Positions 29,809 through 41,118 of a DNA stretch of 64,000 bases are shown piece after piece; the first letter of the stretch is position 1, and every line of letters begins with the position of its first letter. The position numbers were made by a program, and so were the translations under genes. Source of the stretch: Rhizobium sp. NFR07 (GTDB lineage: Bacteria; Pseudomonadota; Alphaproteobacteria; Rhizobiales; Rhizobiaceae); the NCBI RefSeq assembly GCF_900111905.1, contig NZ_FOKM01000004.1, forward strand, positions 1-64,000, given 5' to 3'. The notes under the pieces are model-generated. The model was not told where the DNA came from. It was given only the letters and a program-made list of their open reading frames with translations, and made no database searches.

Positions 29809-29825
29809 CGCTTAGAGGAATACCC

Positions 29826-29852
29826 GCCTTCCCGGCGATAGGTTGGGAAGGC
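29826..29852 (+). terminator. Hairpin between binding-protein and amidase genes
   Basis: An 8-bp perfect stem (29826-29833 and 29845-29852), then TGCAATTTT, in the 67-bp gap between the two genes. It may be a leaky terminator that lets the binding protein be made in excess, or a 3'-end stabiliser. Confidence 0.5.
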
Positions 29853-29875
29853 TGCAATTTTCCGGGAGACATGCC

Positions 29876-30819
29876 ATGTGCAGCATCTGCAATCACACCA
29901 TTCATAGCGCCCAGCATAATTTCGGCTGGAACCGCGATTTTCCCCCGGCGCTGACGGCAAAGCCGGGCGAGACCATTCTCTTCGAATGCATGGATTCGTC
30001 CGGTGGCCAGATCGGCGCCGACGCGACGCTTGCGACCCTTGCCAATCTCGATTTCGGCAAGATCAACCCGGTCTCCGGTCCGGTCTATGTCGAGGGCGCG
30101 AAGCCGGGCGATGCGTTGAAGGTGACGATCCGCAAGTTTCATCCTTCGGGCGTCGGCTGGACGGCAAATATTCCGGGCTTCGGGCTGCTGGCCGACCAGT
30201 TCAAGGATCCGGCCTTGCATGTCTGGACATACGATAGCGTATCCATGGCGCCATCGGCCTTCGGGCCGGGCGGCAAGGTGCCGCTGAAGCCGTTCACCGG
30301 CACGATCGGCGTCGCTCCGGCTGAACCCGGCCTGCATTCCGTCGTCCCGCCCCGCCAGGTCGGCGGCAATATGGACATTCGCGATCTGACGGCCGGGGTG
30401 ACGCTCTACCTGCCGATCGAGGTGGAAGGCGCACTGTTTTCCGTTGGCGATACCCATGCCGCCCAGGGCGACGGCGAGGTCTGCGGTACGGCGATCGAAA
30501 GCCAGATGAATGTCGAGCTGACGCTCGATCTCATCAAGGGTGCCAATCTGAAGACGCCGCGCTTCACGATCACCGAGCCGGTCACGCGCCATCTCGACGG
30601 TATGGGTTATGAAGTGACGACCGGCATCGGTCCGGACCTGATGACGGGAGCCCGCGAGGCCGTGATGCGGATGATCGATCTTCTGACCGCCGAACACGGT
30701 TACAGCGCGGTCGACGCCTATATGCTGTGCTCGGTCTGCGGCGATCTGAGGATCAGCGAAATCGTCGACATGCCGAACTGGGTCGTTTCCTTCTATTTCC
30801 CCCGGATCGTCCTTTCGTG

Positions 30820-30820
<1 letters not shown>
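29876..30820 (+). CDS. Acetamidase/formamidase family protein
   Basis: A 314-residue cytoplasmic amidase of the FmdA/AmdA family, which hydrolyses short amides to the acid and ammonia and is unrelated to AmiE. Family features include [18 protein letters not shown], the [18 protein letters not shown] segment and [18 protein letters not shown] with likely metal-binding His and Asp. The start follows GGGAGA by eight bases. The ORF begins with Cys-rich MCSICNH, which is not usual and could be checked. Its stop overlaps the next ATG (TGATG). AmiC/AmiR upstream makes an amide substrate likely. Confidence 0.92.
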
Positions 30821-32508
<1,688 letters not shown>

Positions 32509-32511
32509 TAT

Positions 32512-32552
32512 GGCCCGCTGGCGCGATGGGAACGCTCTGCGTTCGGCGGGCC
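32512..32552. terminator. Hairpin between convergent genes
   Basis: GGCCCGC (32512-32518) and GCGGGCC (32546-32552) enclose a second stem, GAACGC-TCT-GCGTTC (32530-32544). It sits exactly between the ATPase stop and the stop of the convergent anti-sigma gene and may end transcription from both sides, although no clear T-run follows. Confidence 0.5.
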
Positions 32553-33322
32553 TATATCTGTGAACGCACCACGTCCGCCACGGGATGGAGGTTTTCCGCC
32601 GGAATGGATCCGACGATGCTGTATCCCATGCCGTCCTTGGCCCAGCTCCAGCCGTTGACGTCTCCGGCGGTGCTGGCAAACATTGGCCTGTTCTGATCGA
32701 CAAGCATGCGCCGCGCCAGCATGACGATGCGATGGCCCTTGTCGTCGTCATACATGAGCATGAACCCGGCTCCGTGCGTCGTCGGAACGACGCGGCCGCC
32801 CATCAGTCGGTAGCCGGATGCGCCGAGATCGGGGATGGCCACTGAGCCGCCCAGCGTTGCCGAAGCGAGTTGCTGCAGGGTGTCGCTGCCATCGGCCCTG
32901 ACTTCCACCGGCCTCAGCCTGTCGGCGGCAAACGCGCCGTAGCTGGCGGAGGCTTCCAGCGCCAGCGCTGCCACCCCTTCGGTCGGAGGCAGCATGTAGC
33001 CCTTCGTCAGCCAACCGCCCGTCGCGCCGATGGCGAGAAGCACTGCGGCGGCAGCCGCCAGTCGCAACAGGCCCGGCCTCGATGTCGTCGCGTGGTGCGC
33101 GGCCGCGATGTTTTCCAGATTGAGCCTGCTCGGCACCGGCTCATCGGCAACCGGATCCAGAGATTGCCGCAGCGCTGCCGCCTGCTCCCGGTAGGCCGCG
33201 ACGCGTGCTGCCGCATCACCATTCGTCAGCAGATATTCCGATACATGACCGCGCCTTTCCGGGGCGAGGGCATCGTCCACGAATGCCTGGAGGTCGTCCT
33301 CGGTGATGGGTCTGCCGTTCAT
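32552..33322 (-). CDS. Membrane anti-sigma factor
   Basis: A 256-residue protein with a cytoplasmic N-terminal domain (about 1-80, DLQAFVDDALAPERR), one transmembrane helix (about 83-108) and a periplasmic C-terminal domain. The N-terminus resembles RsiW-type anti-sigma domains, but the H-x3-C-x2-C zinc motif is absent. Its start overlaps the stop of the sigma factor gene (ATGA), the normal layout for a sigma/anti-sigma pair. The periplasmic part should sense the signal, probably related to the periplasmic copper and propeller proteins encoded upstream. Confidence 0.85.
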   Translation of the reverse strand: MNGRPITEDDLQAFVDDALAPERRGHVSEYLLTNGDAAARVAAYREQAAALRQSLDPVADEPVPSRLNLENIAAAHHATTSRPGLLRLAAAAAVLLAIGATGGWLTKGYMLPPTEGVAALALEASASYGAFAADRLRPVEVRADGSDTLQQLASATLGGSVAIPDLGASGYRLMGGRVVPTTHGAGFMLMYDDDKGHRIVMLARRMLVDQNRPMFASTAGDVNGWSWAKDGMGYSIVGSIPAENLHPVADVVRSQI

Positions 33323-33864
33323 TTCACTCTCCGAATATAGGGACTGCCGGGAGCAGGTCTCTGGAGCGTCGATGCGTCTGCGGGCGTGTTCTCGAGAAGC
33401 ATGCGCAATTGTTCACGTGCCCGCGACAGGCGCGACATCACCGTGCCGAGCGGAATGCCGAGCACCTGCCCGGCTTCGGCGTATGACATGTCCTCGACGG
33501 AGATCAACAGGAGGATGGCGCGGTGGTCGGGAGGAAGGCGCTCGATCGCCGACATGACCTCGTGGCCGAACACGGTTTGCTCCTGCGTTGCCTGTAGCGC
33601 GCCAACCGTCTCCGGCATGTCGTCGATCGGCATGGCGGCGCCACGGCGCAGGTTCTGGCGCAGACGGTTGACCGACAGGTTGTGCAGGATTGCGAAGGCC
33701 CAAGACCGGGCATCCTCGTTGCGCCGCTTGCGCCAGCTGGCAACGATCCTCACCAGGCAGTCCTGAACAATGTCGTCGGCCGTTTCCGGATCTCCGAGCA
33801 AGCCCCGGGCATAACGTCTGAGGGCGGGGATCATCGGTTCGATCTGCGACAGCATGTCGTTCAT
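33319..33864 (-). CDS. ECF-family RNA polymerase sigma factor
   Basis: A 181-residue ECF sigma factor. Region 2 covers about residues 12-75 (ARGLLGDPETADDIVQDCLVR) and region 4 about 115-165 (LPPDHRAILLLISVEDMSYAEAGQVLGIPLGTVMSRLSRAR). The frame is open 21 codons upstream, but this ATG has GGAG ten bases ahead. It is coupled to its anti-sigma gene. Being the distal part of a copC-copD-DUF305-propeller operon, it may respond to copper or envelope state and control the same operon. Confidence 0.92.
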   Translation of the reverse strand: MNDMLSQIEPMIPALRRYARGLLGDPETADDIVQDCLVRIVASWRKRRNEDARSWAFAILHNLSVNRLRQNLRRGAAMPIDDMPETVGALQATQEQTVFGHEVMSAIERLPPDHRAILLLISVEDMSYAEAGQVLGIPLGTVMSRLSRAREQLRMLLENTPADASTLQRPAPGSPYIRRVK

Positions 33865-33923
33865 GTCACACCATCTCCGTTGAAGGCGATCCGCGCAAGC
33901 AGCCCGGATCGCCATGCCTCTCG

Positions 33924-35381
33924 TCAATCGGCGTCCTGAACCTGCAGAACCTTGCCCGGCTTGCCGTCCTGCGACGATGCGACAACCAGATAGCGACGCT
34001 CATCCTTGTGCTTCGCCTCGACGATCTGGCGGATCGGTCCGACCGCGTTGACGATCGCGGAACCTGCCGGGTTGGTCATGAAATTCGACAGGCCTTCCAG
34101 CGAGCCGCTGCCGTCAGGCTTGTCCGACAAGGCGAGGACATAGGCCTTTTTCGGCTCCAGACCGGTGACGGAGGCTTGCAGGACCTGGGTCAGGCCCTGA
34201 TCGAAGAGGGATACGGTCGTGGGTATCTTGCCCTTCGAGCCCTTGGCGGTAAGTCTGAAGTGAGCGGCTTCTCCGGCCTTGCCGAGGGGGACCAGATTTT
34301 GCAGTCCATCGCCTTCGGGAACCGCGTTCGGCACATAGGCGACCGCCTGTGGCGCCTGGCCGATCGGAATGTTGGCGATCACCTTGTTGACCAACGTATC
34401 GATCACGGCAAATTGGTCGGCATTTTCGAGGCCGACATAGACACGACTACCGTCGCCCGAGGGCCATATGCCGTGCGGCAGGTTGCCGACCGGGATCGTT
34501 GCGATCTGTTCGAATGTATCGGTGCGGAATACCTTCACCTCGTTCAGTCCACCGACCGTGACATAGGCAAAACTGCCGTTCCTGTTGGTGGCGAAATTGA
34601 CGTGATTGGTGATCGGGCCGATGTCGATCGTCTTGATCAGGTCGAAGGGGGCCTCGGCTTTGAAGACCTGTGCCTTGCCGATATCCTTCAGCGTGAACCA
34701 GACCTGCTTGCCGTCCGGGGACGCTGCGATATTGGGGCAGAACGGGCTTTCCTGCTTCACATGGCCGACGATCTGGTGGTCGGCGACGGAGACGGCAACC
34801 GTTTCCGGATTAAAGGACGAGCAGATGTAGCCGTATTTGCCGTCCGGCGAGAAAATCTGCATGCCGGGACCGCCGGGAACCTTGATCCGCTGCTTTTCCT
34901 CGAACGTGCTTGCATCGATGACCGAGATGTAATCCTCGCCGCGCACGGTCACCCATATCTCCTTGCCGTCAGGCGTATAGAATGCCTCATGCGGCGAGCG
35001 GCCGATATAGGTCGTGTGCTTCACGGCATTGGTGGCGGTGTCGATGAAGGTGACGGAGTTCGAGCCGATCGAGACAACGGCGAGCGTCTTGTGGTCGGGC
35101 GAAAATCCCATCCCGTGAACGAGAACCTGACCCCTGTAGAGCGGGCTGAGATTGCCCGGCTGGGGATCGCCGAGCTTGATCGTTCCGAGAAGCTTGTTGG
35201 TTGACGGGTCGCTGACCGAAACCGTGTTGGAAAACTGCTCGGCCGCATAGACTCGGTCCCTGCTGCTGACCGGGATATCCGGTGCGGTCGCGGCTTCTGG
35301 GGCTTGGCCTGCGAGAGCGCCTATAGGCGCAAGAAAGCTGCCCGCCAGCAGAGCGGCGGCGAAGGAGTTGCGAATTTTCAT
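33924..35381 (-). CDS. Secreted YVTN-type beta-propeller protein
   Basis: A 485-residue exported protein: signal peptide (to about residue 25), then a seven-bladed YncE/YVTN-like propeller (about 35-355, with repeats such as RVYAAEQFSNTVSVSD and VRGEDYISVIDASTFEE), then a C-terminal beta domain (about 370-485). It is distinct from the propeller at 5,344. It follows the DUF305 gene by 16 bp and has AGAGG before the ATG. Function is unknown; the context is periplasmic metal handling. Confidence 0.88.
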   Translation of the reverse strand: MKIRNSFAAALLAGSFLAPIGALAGQAPEAATAPDIPVSSRDRVYAAEQFSNTVSVSDPSTNKLLGTIKLGDPQPGNLSPLYRGQVLVHGMGFSPDHKTLAVVSIGSNSVTFIDTATNAVKHTTYIGRSPHEAFYTPDGKEIWVTVRGEDYISVIDASTFEEKQRIKVPGGPGMQIFSPDGKYGYICSSFNPETVAVSVADHQIVGHVKQESPFCPNIAASPDGKQVWFTLKDIGKAQVFKAEAPFDLIKTIDIGPITNHVNFATNRNGSFAYVTVGGLNEVKVFRTDTFEQIATIPVGNLPHGIWPSGDGSRVYVGLENADQFAVIDTLVNKVIANIPIGQAPQAVAYVPNAVPEGDGLQNLVPLGKAGEAAHFRLTAKGSKGKIPTTVSLFDQGLTQVLQASVTGLEPKKAYVLALSDKPDGSGSLEGLSNFMTNPAGSAIVNAVGPIRQIVEAKHKDERRYLVVASSQDGKPGKVLQVQDAD

Positions 35382-35397
35382 CTGGAAGACCTCTGGG

Positions 35398-35868
35398 TTA
35401 CATCTTCATGTCTGGATCCATGCCCTGCATGGATTCGGCGGGGGCATTTTCCGGCGCAACCTGCGTCGGTGCCGGGCCGGAAGGCGGAAGCGGATCGCCG
35501 ATCGCGAGTTTCATCGCAGCGATTTCCTGCTGCTGTTCCACGATGATCTCCTGGGCGAGGCGCTTGAGCTGTTCGTTCCGGCCGTATTTCAGGACCGCAA
35601 GTGCCATGTCGATCGCGCCCTGGTGATGGGGCGTCATCATCGCCACGAAGTCGCGGTCGACATCTCCGGTCGGCTCGATCTCCATCTTCTCCATCATCCG
35701 CTCCATGGCCGCGTTATTCTCGGTCCAATAGGTTGTTTCTTGGGAGACGGCGGCAGTGGACGAATGACCGTGCTGCGATGGATCATGCGCGAAGGCTGTG
35801 CATGCGCCTGCGGCCGCCAGCATGACGGCGGCAAAGGCTGAGGACTTTCCGTGTGACCAAATCGTCAT
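35398..35868 (-). CDS. DUF305 periplasmic protein
   Basis: A 156-residue exported DUF305 protein. The signal peptide ends near residue 27, and the mature N-terminus is His-rich (AHDPSQHGHS). The family core is DRDFVAMMTPHHQGAIDMA with its paired His; another long helix carries EIIVEQQQEIAAM. The C-terminus is Met-rich (ESMQGMDPDMKM). His and Met residues at both ends suggest copper or silver binding, in keeping with copC and copD next to it. A good AGAAGGA ribosome site precedes the start. Confidence 0.88.
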   Translation of the reverse strand: MTIWSHGKSSAFAAVMLAAAGACTAFAHDPSQHGHSSTAAVSQETTYWTENNAAMERMMEKMEIEPTGDVDRDFVAMMTPHHQGAIDMALAVLKYGRNEQLKRLAQEIIVEQQQEIAAMKLAIGDPLPPSGPAPTQVAPENAPAESMQGMDPDMKM

Positions 35869-35940
35869 CGACTGTTTCCTTCTGGTTATGGATGGGTAGA
35901 CAGCCGGGCGAGGCGTCTATTCCATCGGGACTGGAATTTT

Positions 35941-36804
35941 TCACGCCGCCGGATCGTCGATGCCGAAGGAGGCGACCAGGGAAAAAGCGATTGCGCCGAG
36001 CGCGATCTCTGCGCTTGCGCCCATCACCAGCAGACGCTGCGACCTGGTCGGGTCGCGCCGATAGATCGGCACGAACAGATAGCGGTTCACGACAGCCAGG
36101 CATGCCATCGCCAGTGCGACGGCAATCTTGAGGATGAGCTGGAGCTGATAGGGCGAGCTCGGATCGGTCGGGAGATGGCCGAGGATGAGAAGCGTATTGG
36201 CAAGGCCCGAGAGAAGGACAAGCGCCACCACGACGTGGCCGACCCGGGAAAAACGAAACATCGACATCACGGCGGCCGGACGAAGCTCCGGACGCGCGGT
36301 CATCGGCATCAACAGGACGAACGGAACGAGTGCGCCGACCCATGCCGTTGCCAAAAGGACATGGATGATGTCCGACAGCGTGCTGGCAATATCGTCGGCT
36401 GCGTGCCCGTTTGCGGCAAGACTGCTGAGTGCCAGTGCGGCCAACAGGATCGAGAGGCGGCTCAAGCCGAAGGACATCGCGCCAAGCAGGGCAAGGCAGA
36501 TTGCCAGATGTGCGAGCATTGCGAGGCCTGCGCCCGTGCCGAAGGCAAAGGCGGACCAGAGGTCCGTCCTGAACATCGATGCCCAGGCTGAGGTGATCGC
36601 CGCTGTCTGCAAGGGAATGGCGATCACGCTGGTGGAGGCTGCTATGGCAGTGCCGAGCAAAAGCGATTTTCGCATTGCGGTTGCGAGGGGGCTGCGTATC
36701 CCGGCGTCGGCCAGGATGGTGGCGAAGCCGCCTCCTCCCCAGAGGTAGGCCAGTGAGGCGTCGTGGACGGTGCGCTCCAGTGCGAGGGCCTGAAGCGGGG
36801 TCAT
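35941..36804 (-). CDS. copD: CopD-family copper resistance membrane protein
   Basis: A 287-residue inner-membrane protein with about eight helices and the CopD domain (TLSDIIHVLLATAWVGALVPFVLL near residues 140-165, SRVGHVVVALVLLSGLANTLL). CopD is thought to move copper across the inner membrane with periplasmic CopC. I place the start at the ATG overlapping the copC stop (ATGA), not 21 codons upstream. The two proteins are coupled. Confidence 0.9.
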   Translation of the reverse strand: MTPLQALALERTVHDASLAYLWGGGGFATILADAGIRSPLATAMRKSLLLGTAIAASTSVIAIPLQTAAITSAWASMFRTDLWSAFAFGTGAGLAMLAHLAICLALLGAMSFGLSRLSILLAALALSSLAANGHAADDIASTLSDIIHVLLATAWVGALVPFVLLMPMTARPELRPAAVMSMFRFSRVGHVVVALVLLSGLANTLLILGHLPTDPSSPYQLQLILKIAVALAMACLAVVNRYLFVPIYRRDPTRSQRLLVMGASAEIALGAIAFSLVASFGIDDPAA

Positions 36805-37172
36805 GGCGCTACACGGAACTGGTAAGACCCCGATGATGGATGGCCGTCCCTGGACAGCACATGCCAACGCACCGTGTAGGTGTCGGGCGGCAGAGATGCG
36901 GTCGGCGCCACAGAGAGGGTCGTGGCATCATCGTTGCCGAGAACGGGCGGCGACGTGGCTGTGAGATCTCCTGATTCACCGGTCACGGTGATCGTCGAAA
37001 AGGCAGGTTCAAGGCCTTCTGTGAAACCGAGCGAAATCTCGGATGGCGAGGTGTGGAGCGTTGCACCATCCGCCGGTGCAGCACTTTTCAGATGGGCATG
37101 CGCCAGGGCCGGCCCGCTGATCGCCATTCCGCACAGCAGCACGGAACCGAGAAGAAATATCCTGTGAGACAT
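36801..37172 (-). CDS. copC: Periplasmic copper-binding protein CopC
   Basis: A 123-residue CopC. The signal peptide is cleaved at ALAHA, leaving a mature N-terminal His (HAHLKSAAPADG), a usual Cu(II) ligand; further ligands are in the C-terminal RWHVLSRDGHPSSGSYQF (Asp and His). It is the first gene of the leftward copC-copD-DUF305-propeller-sigma set. The start at 37172 has AAAGGACG upstream; an earlier in-frame start is less likely because it would spoil the signal peptide. Confidence 0.93.
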   Translation of the reverse strand: MSHRIFLLGSVLLCGMAISGPALAHAHLKSAAPADGATLHTSPSEISLGFTEGLEPAFSTITVTGESGDLTATSPPVLGNDDATTLSVAPTASLPPDTYTVRWHVLSRDGHPSSGSYQFRVAP

Positions 37173-37336
37173 GCTGGTCGTCCTTTCTCCAAGAAAGCTT
37201 CCGACGCTGTAGACACTCGCCACGGATTTCTATTCCCCATGACAGGAGAGGATTGGATGTTTCCCCTGTACTCATGCGGAGTGCGCATTCGTTCCCGGAT
37301 GAATGACGGGCGGGGCTTCAATACCCACGGCCAGCG

Positions 37337-37523
37337 CGTTGCGCGCGAAACCGTCGACCGTATACTGGTGATGCAGCGCGGGCGGATCGAAGAAGAGCGA
37401 CCGACAGGAAACCTCTTCGAGACATCCCGCAGCGATTATACGAAGCGCCTTTTAAGTGCCGTTCCGGGATGCGTCTTTCTAGCAGGGCGCACGAAGCTTG
37501 CGGCAGCCACCGATTTTCAATGA
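37337..37523 (+). pseudogene. 3' remnant of an Opp/Dpp ATP-binding gene
   Basis: This stretch encodes about 60 residues that align with the C-terminal end of DppD/DppF-type ATPases (RILVMQRGRIEEERPTGNLFE, SDYTKRLLSAVPG). There is no Walker A, signature or Walker B part upstream: the preceding frame is unrelated and runs into the copC promoter region. It ends 32 bp before the amidase gene. It is best read as what is left after deletion of an ABC transporter that once preceded the amidase. Confidence 0.75.
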
Positions 37524-37554
37524 CGACTGACAATGGCGACCGACAGGAGAAAAA

Positions 37555-38976
37555 ATGCGCACGCAACTCTGGCAATGGACCGCCTCGGAACTGGCTGCCG
37601 CCATTTCGAAAGGCCATATCGGCTCGGTTGAGGCGACCGAAAGCGTGATCGCACGCATGGATGCTGCCAATCCGGCGATCAATGCGGTTGTCGATATGAT
37701 GCCGGAAATCGCCCTTGCCGAAGCGAAGGCGGCCGACGAGGCGCTGCGCAGGCATGGCCCCAGCGGACCGCTGCACGGCGTGCCGATGACCATCAAGATC
37801 AATGTCGATTACAAGGGGAGGGCGAATACAAACGGGGTCGTTGCCAACAAGGACAATATATCCGGGCATGATTCCTCCGTCGTTTCGGCGATCAGGGCAG
37901 GTGCCGTGCCGATTGTCGGTCGCACCAACACGCCGGCCTATTCCATGCGCGCCTTCACCAACAATGACCTGCATGGCGCGACGCTCAATCCACATGACAA
38001 GACGATCACCTGCGGGGGCTCTTCCGGCGGTGCGGGCTCTGCTGTTGCGGCAGGCATCGGCCCGATCGCGCATGGTAACGATATCGGCGGATCGATGCGC
38101 TATCCCGCCTATTGCTGCGGCGTCTACGGGATGCGACCGACGGTGGGGCTCATCCCGCAGACGAGCCTTTCGGCGCCGGAGCGAAAGATCATCAGCCAGC
38201 TGATGGCGGCACAGGGGACGCTCGCCCGTTCCGTCGAGGATATCAGGTTGTCCATGCAGGTCCTCAGCCGACCTGATCCCAACGATACCTGGCAGGTGCC
38301 GGCAGGCGATATCTTCGGCACGCTTCAGCACCGTCCATGCAAGGTCGCGGTTGTTGCCGAAACCGATGAAGCCCCAGCGGACCCGGAGGTCAGTGCCGCG
38401 ATCCGCAAGGCCGCCGCCATGCTCGCTGACGCAGGTTATGAGGTCGCCGAAATCCCGGCGCCATCCTTCAAGGAACTTGTCGACCATTGGCGCCTGATGC
38501 TCGGCAACGAGATGCGCGGCGGGCTGGGATACCTGATGGGTTCCCATGGCGACTGGAAGATGAAGAGAATGCTGGAGATCCAGCTCGAAGGCGTGCCGGT
38601 GATCGAAAGCCGGGACGACATGCTGGAGGCCATCGCGCACCGTTCGCGCCTGTTGCGCAAATGGCAGCTGTTCCTGGAACAGTGGCCGATCGTTCTCACC
38701 GCCGTCAGCTGGGTAAAGCCGATGATCGGCGATCTCGACGTGTCCGACGGCCTCGATATCGACTGGTTCTACCGGGTTTGCGCACCCTTCATGGGAACGC
38801 CGACGATCGGGCTGCCGGGACTGGCGGTGCCGGTCGGGAGCGTGCCCGGAAAGCCGATGGGCGTGCAGTTGCTCGCCACGCGCTTTGGGGATCGGCGACT
38901 GCTGGAGGCGGGCGCTGTTCTTGAACGCGCCATTGGCAGGCTCGAACCTGTCGAACCCTTCGCAGGCAAGAGCTAG
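37555..38976 (+). CDS. Amidase-signature family amidase
   Basis: A 473-residue amidase of the AS family (GatA/AmiE-like fold). The Ser-cisSer-Lys triad is visible: Lys81 (GVPMTIKINVD), Ser156 (CGGSSGG) and the nucleophile Ser180 (GNDIGGSMR), with the family's 24-residue spacing between the two serines. No signal peptide, so cytoplasmic. GGAG lies ahead of the ATG. The remnant of a peptide transporter ATPase upstream suggests it was once co-transcribed with an uptake system; it may act on amides brought in by the two intact Dpp-like systems. Confidence 0.92.
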   Translation: MRTQLWQWTASELAAAISKGHIGSVEATESVIARMDAANPAINAVVDMMPEIALAEAKAADEALRRHGPSGPLHGVPMTIKINVDYKGRANTNGVVANKDNISGHDSSVVSAIRAGAVPIVGRTNTPAYSMRAFTNNDLHGATLNPHDKTITCGGSSGGAGSAVAAGIGPIAHGNDIGGSMRYPAYCCGVYGMRPTVGLIPQTSLSAPERKIISQLMAAQGTLARSVEDIRLSMQVLSRPDPNDTWQVPAGDIFGTLQHRPCKVAVVAETDEAPADPEVSAAIRKAAAMLADAGYEVAEIPAPSFKELVDHWRLMLGNEMRGGLGYLMGSHGDWKMKRMLEIQLEGVPVIESRDDMLEAIAHRSRLLRKWQLFLEQWPIVLTAVSWVKPMIGDLDVSDGLDIDWFYRVCAPFMGTPTIGLPGLAVPVGSVPGKPMGVQLLATRFGDRRLLEAGAVLERAIGRLEPVEPFAGKS

Positions 38977-39185
38977 GTCCGGTCCTGGATGGAAGCCGCC
39001 GCGAATTTCGATGCAGTCAGAGCCCTCGGGAGGTGATGCTTCCATTCTCCCCGCAAATCTGAAAATACCGTCGCATCCGCTGCCATGTTCTCGTTCTCGA
39101 GTTCGCTGGTCTGGTGAAGGATGAAACGCTCGCGACTGGTAGCGTTCCTGTGCCATAGTGGCGATGGTGATGAGCAAAGGGCGTC

Positions 39186-41045
39186 ATGCAGGGCAAGCCG
39201 AACGATCTTGATATCCTATTCGACAGCCACGGGCCGCAGGATCCGGGCGAGGTGCTGCAGCGTGTCTATGGTTATTCGTCATTTCGCGGCCAGCAGGGCG
39301 ATGTCGTCGAGCATGTGATTGGCGGTGGCGATGCCGTCGTGCTGTTTCCAACCGGCGCGGGCAAGTCGCTCTGCTTCCAGATCCCGGCGCTCTGCCGCGA
39401 TGGCGTCGGTATCGTCGTGTCCCCGCTGATCGCGCTGATGCGCGACCAGGTGGAGGCGTTGAGCCAGGTCGGCGTGCGCGCGGCAGCGCTCAATTCCTCG
39501 CTGTCGCGCGAGGGGTTCGACCAGGTGCGGCGGGATCTCAAGGCGGGGGAATTGGACCTGCTTTATGTGACGCCGGAGCGGATCACGACGCCGGGTTTCC
39601 GGGAAATGATAAGCGGAGCGCGGATCGCGCTGTTTGCCATCGACGAGGCGCATTGCGTCTCGCAATGGGGGCATGACTTTCGCCCCGAATATCGCCAGCT
39701 GGGCGAGCTTGCCGATCTCTTCCCGAACGTGCCGCGGATGGCGCTGACGGCGACGGCCGATCCACATACGCGCGACGACATCATCGACAGGCTGGCGCTC
39801 CGGGGCGCACGCGTCTTCACCTCGTCCTTCGACCGACCGAACATTTCCTACAAGATCGTCGAGCGGGACCAGCCGCGCCAGCAGTTGCTGCAGTTTCTCT
39901 CCCGCCACAAGGGCGAGAGCGGCATCGTCTACTGCTTGTCACGGGCGAAGGTGGAGGAGACGGCGGAATGGCTGAACGGGCAGGGCATTTATGCCTTGCC
40001 TTATCATGCCGGGCTTGAGCGTCAGGTACGCGATGCCAACCAGGACGCCTTCCTGAAAGAGGACGAGCTTTGCCTCGTCGCAACCGTCGCCTTCGGCATG
40101 GGTATCGACAAGCCGGATGTGCGTTATGTCGCGCATCTCGACCTGCCCGGGTCTGTAGAGGCCTATTACCAAGAGACAGGCCGTGCCGGTCGTGATGGCC
40201 TGCCGTCCGAAGTGTGGATGGCCTATGGCATGGCGGATGTCATCCAGCGCGGGCGGATGATCGATGGCGGAACCTCCGGCAACGACGTGAAGCGTGTCGA
40301 ACGCGCCAAGCTGAATGCGCTGCTCGGCATCTGCGAGACCGCGGGCTGCCGCCGCCAGGCTATCCTCGCCCATTTCGGTGAGGCGCATGGCGGGCAATGC
40401 GGCAATTGCGATACCTGCCTCAAACCTGTCGACACATGGGACGGCACGGAAGCGGCGATCAAGGCGCTGGCTGCCGTCTATCGCACCGGCGAGCGGTTCG
40501 GCACCGGGCACGTCATCGATGTGCTGATTGGCAATGACAACGAGAAGACCCGGCGCTTCGGCCATACCGAGATGCCGGTTTTCGGCGTCGGCAGCGATAT
40601 CCCGACCAAGACGTGGCAATCGGTCTATCGCCAGCTTCTCGCCGCGGGCCTGATCAGCGTCGATCATGACGCGTTCGGTGCGCTGAAGCTGGAGCCGGAG
40701 GCGCGGGCGGTGTTCAAGCGCGAGCGCGAGGTGCATTTTCGCCGAGACCGGCCGACGCGCGGCAAGGCGGGCCGAAACCAGTCCCCCAGCGCGAAGAATG
40801 CCCGGTCGCAACTGGACGAGGCGGATGCGCTGCTGTTCGAGGCGCTGCGGCGCACGCGCATGGCGATTGCCAAGGATCTCTCCATTCCACCCTATGTCGT
40901 CTTTGCCGACACGACGCTCGTCGCCTTTGCCACGGAGCGCCCGACCACGCGCGACGCGCTGCTCGGCATTTCCGGCGTCGGCGAGGCCAAGCTGGAGCGC
41001 TATGGCGAGACCTTTCTAGAGGTCATCAGGGAGTTCGACCAATAA
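39186..41045 (+). CDS. recQ: ATP-dependent DNA helicase RecQ
   Basis: A 619-residue RecQ. Walker A is PTGAGKS at 55-61, motif II DEAH at 153-156 followed by the aromatic-rich loop [13 protein letters not shown], and motif [11 protein letters not shown]. The RecQ zinc site is formed by cysteines in CETAGCRRQ and CGNCDTC. A C-terminal HRDC domain starts near residue 540 ([16 protein letters not shown]). It unwinds recombination and stalled-fork intermediates. The gene stands alone, with AAAGGG before the start, and is not functionally linked to its neighbours. Confidence 0.96.
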   Translation: MQGKPNDLDILFDSHGPQDPGEVLQRVYGYSSFRGQQGDVVEHVIGGGDAVVLFPTGAGKSLCFQIPALCRDGVGIVVSPLIALMRDQVEALSQVGVRAAALNSSLSREGFDQVRRDLKAGELDLLYVTPERITTPGFREMISGARIALFAIDEAHCVSQWGHDFRPEYRQLGELADLFPNVPRMALTATADPHTRDDIIDRLALRGARVFTSSFDRPNISYKIVERDQPRQQLLQFLSRHKGESGIVYCLSRAKVEETAEWLNGQGIYALPYHAGLERQVRDANQDAFLKEDELCLVATVAFGMGIDKPDVRYVAHLDLPGSVEAYYQETGRAGRDGLPSEVWMAYGMADVIQRGRMIDGGTSGNDVKRVERAKLNALLGICETAGCRRQAILAHFGEAHGGQCGNCDTCLKPVDTWDGTEAAIKALAAVYRTGERFGTGHVIDVLIGNDNEKTRRFGHTEMPVFGVGSDIPTKTWQSVYRQLLAAGLISVDHDAFGALKLEPEARAVFKREREVHFRRDRPTRGKAGRNQSPSAKNARSQLDEADALLFEALRRTRMAIAKDLSIPPYVVFADTTLVAFATERPTTRDALLGISGVGEAKLERYGETFLEVIREFDQ

Positions 41046-41118
41046 GGTCTTTGGGCGAAGACGCTCCTGTCCATCGAGGTGGCGCCGCCCGATCGTCACG
41101 GCCGGTAGGGGCTGACGT

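Noticed and set aside
37053-37336. Upstream part of the open frame leading into the ABC ATPase remnant
   Set aside because: It lies opposite the copC 5' region and shows none of the ATPase motifs; only the distal part resembles the family.
37318-39177. Long minus-strand frame opposite the amidase
   Set aside because: It is the antisense shadow of the amidase, which has a complete catalytic triad and ribosome site.
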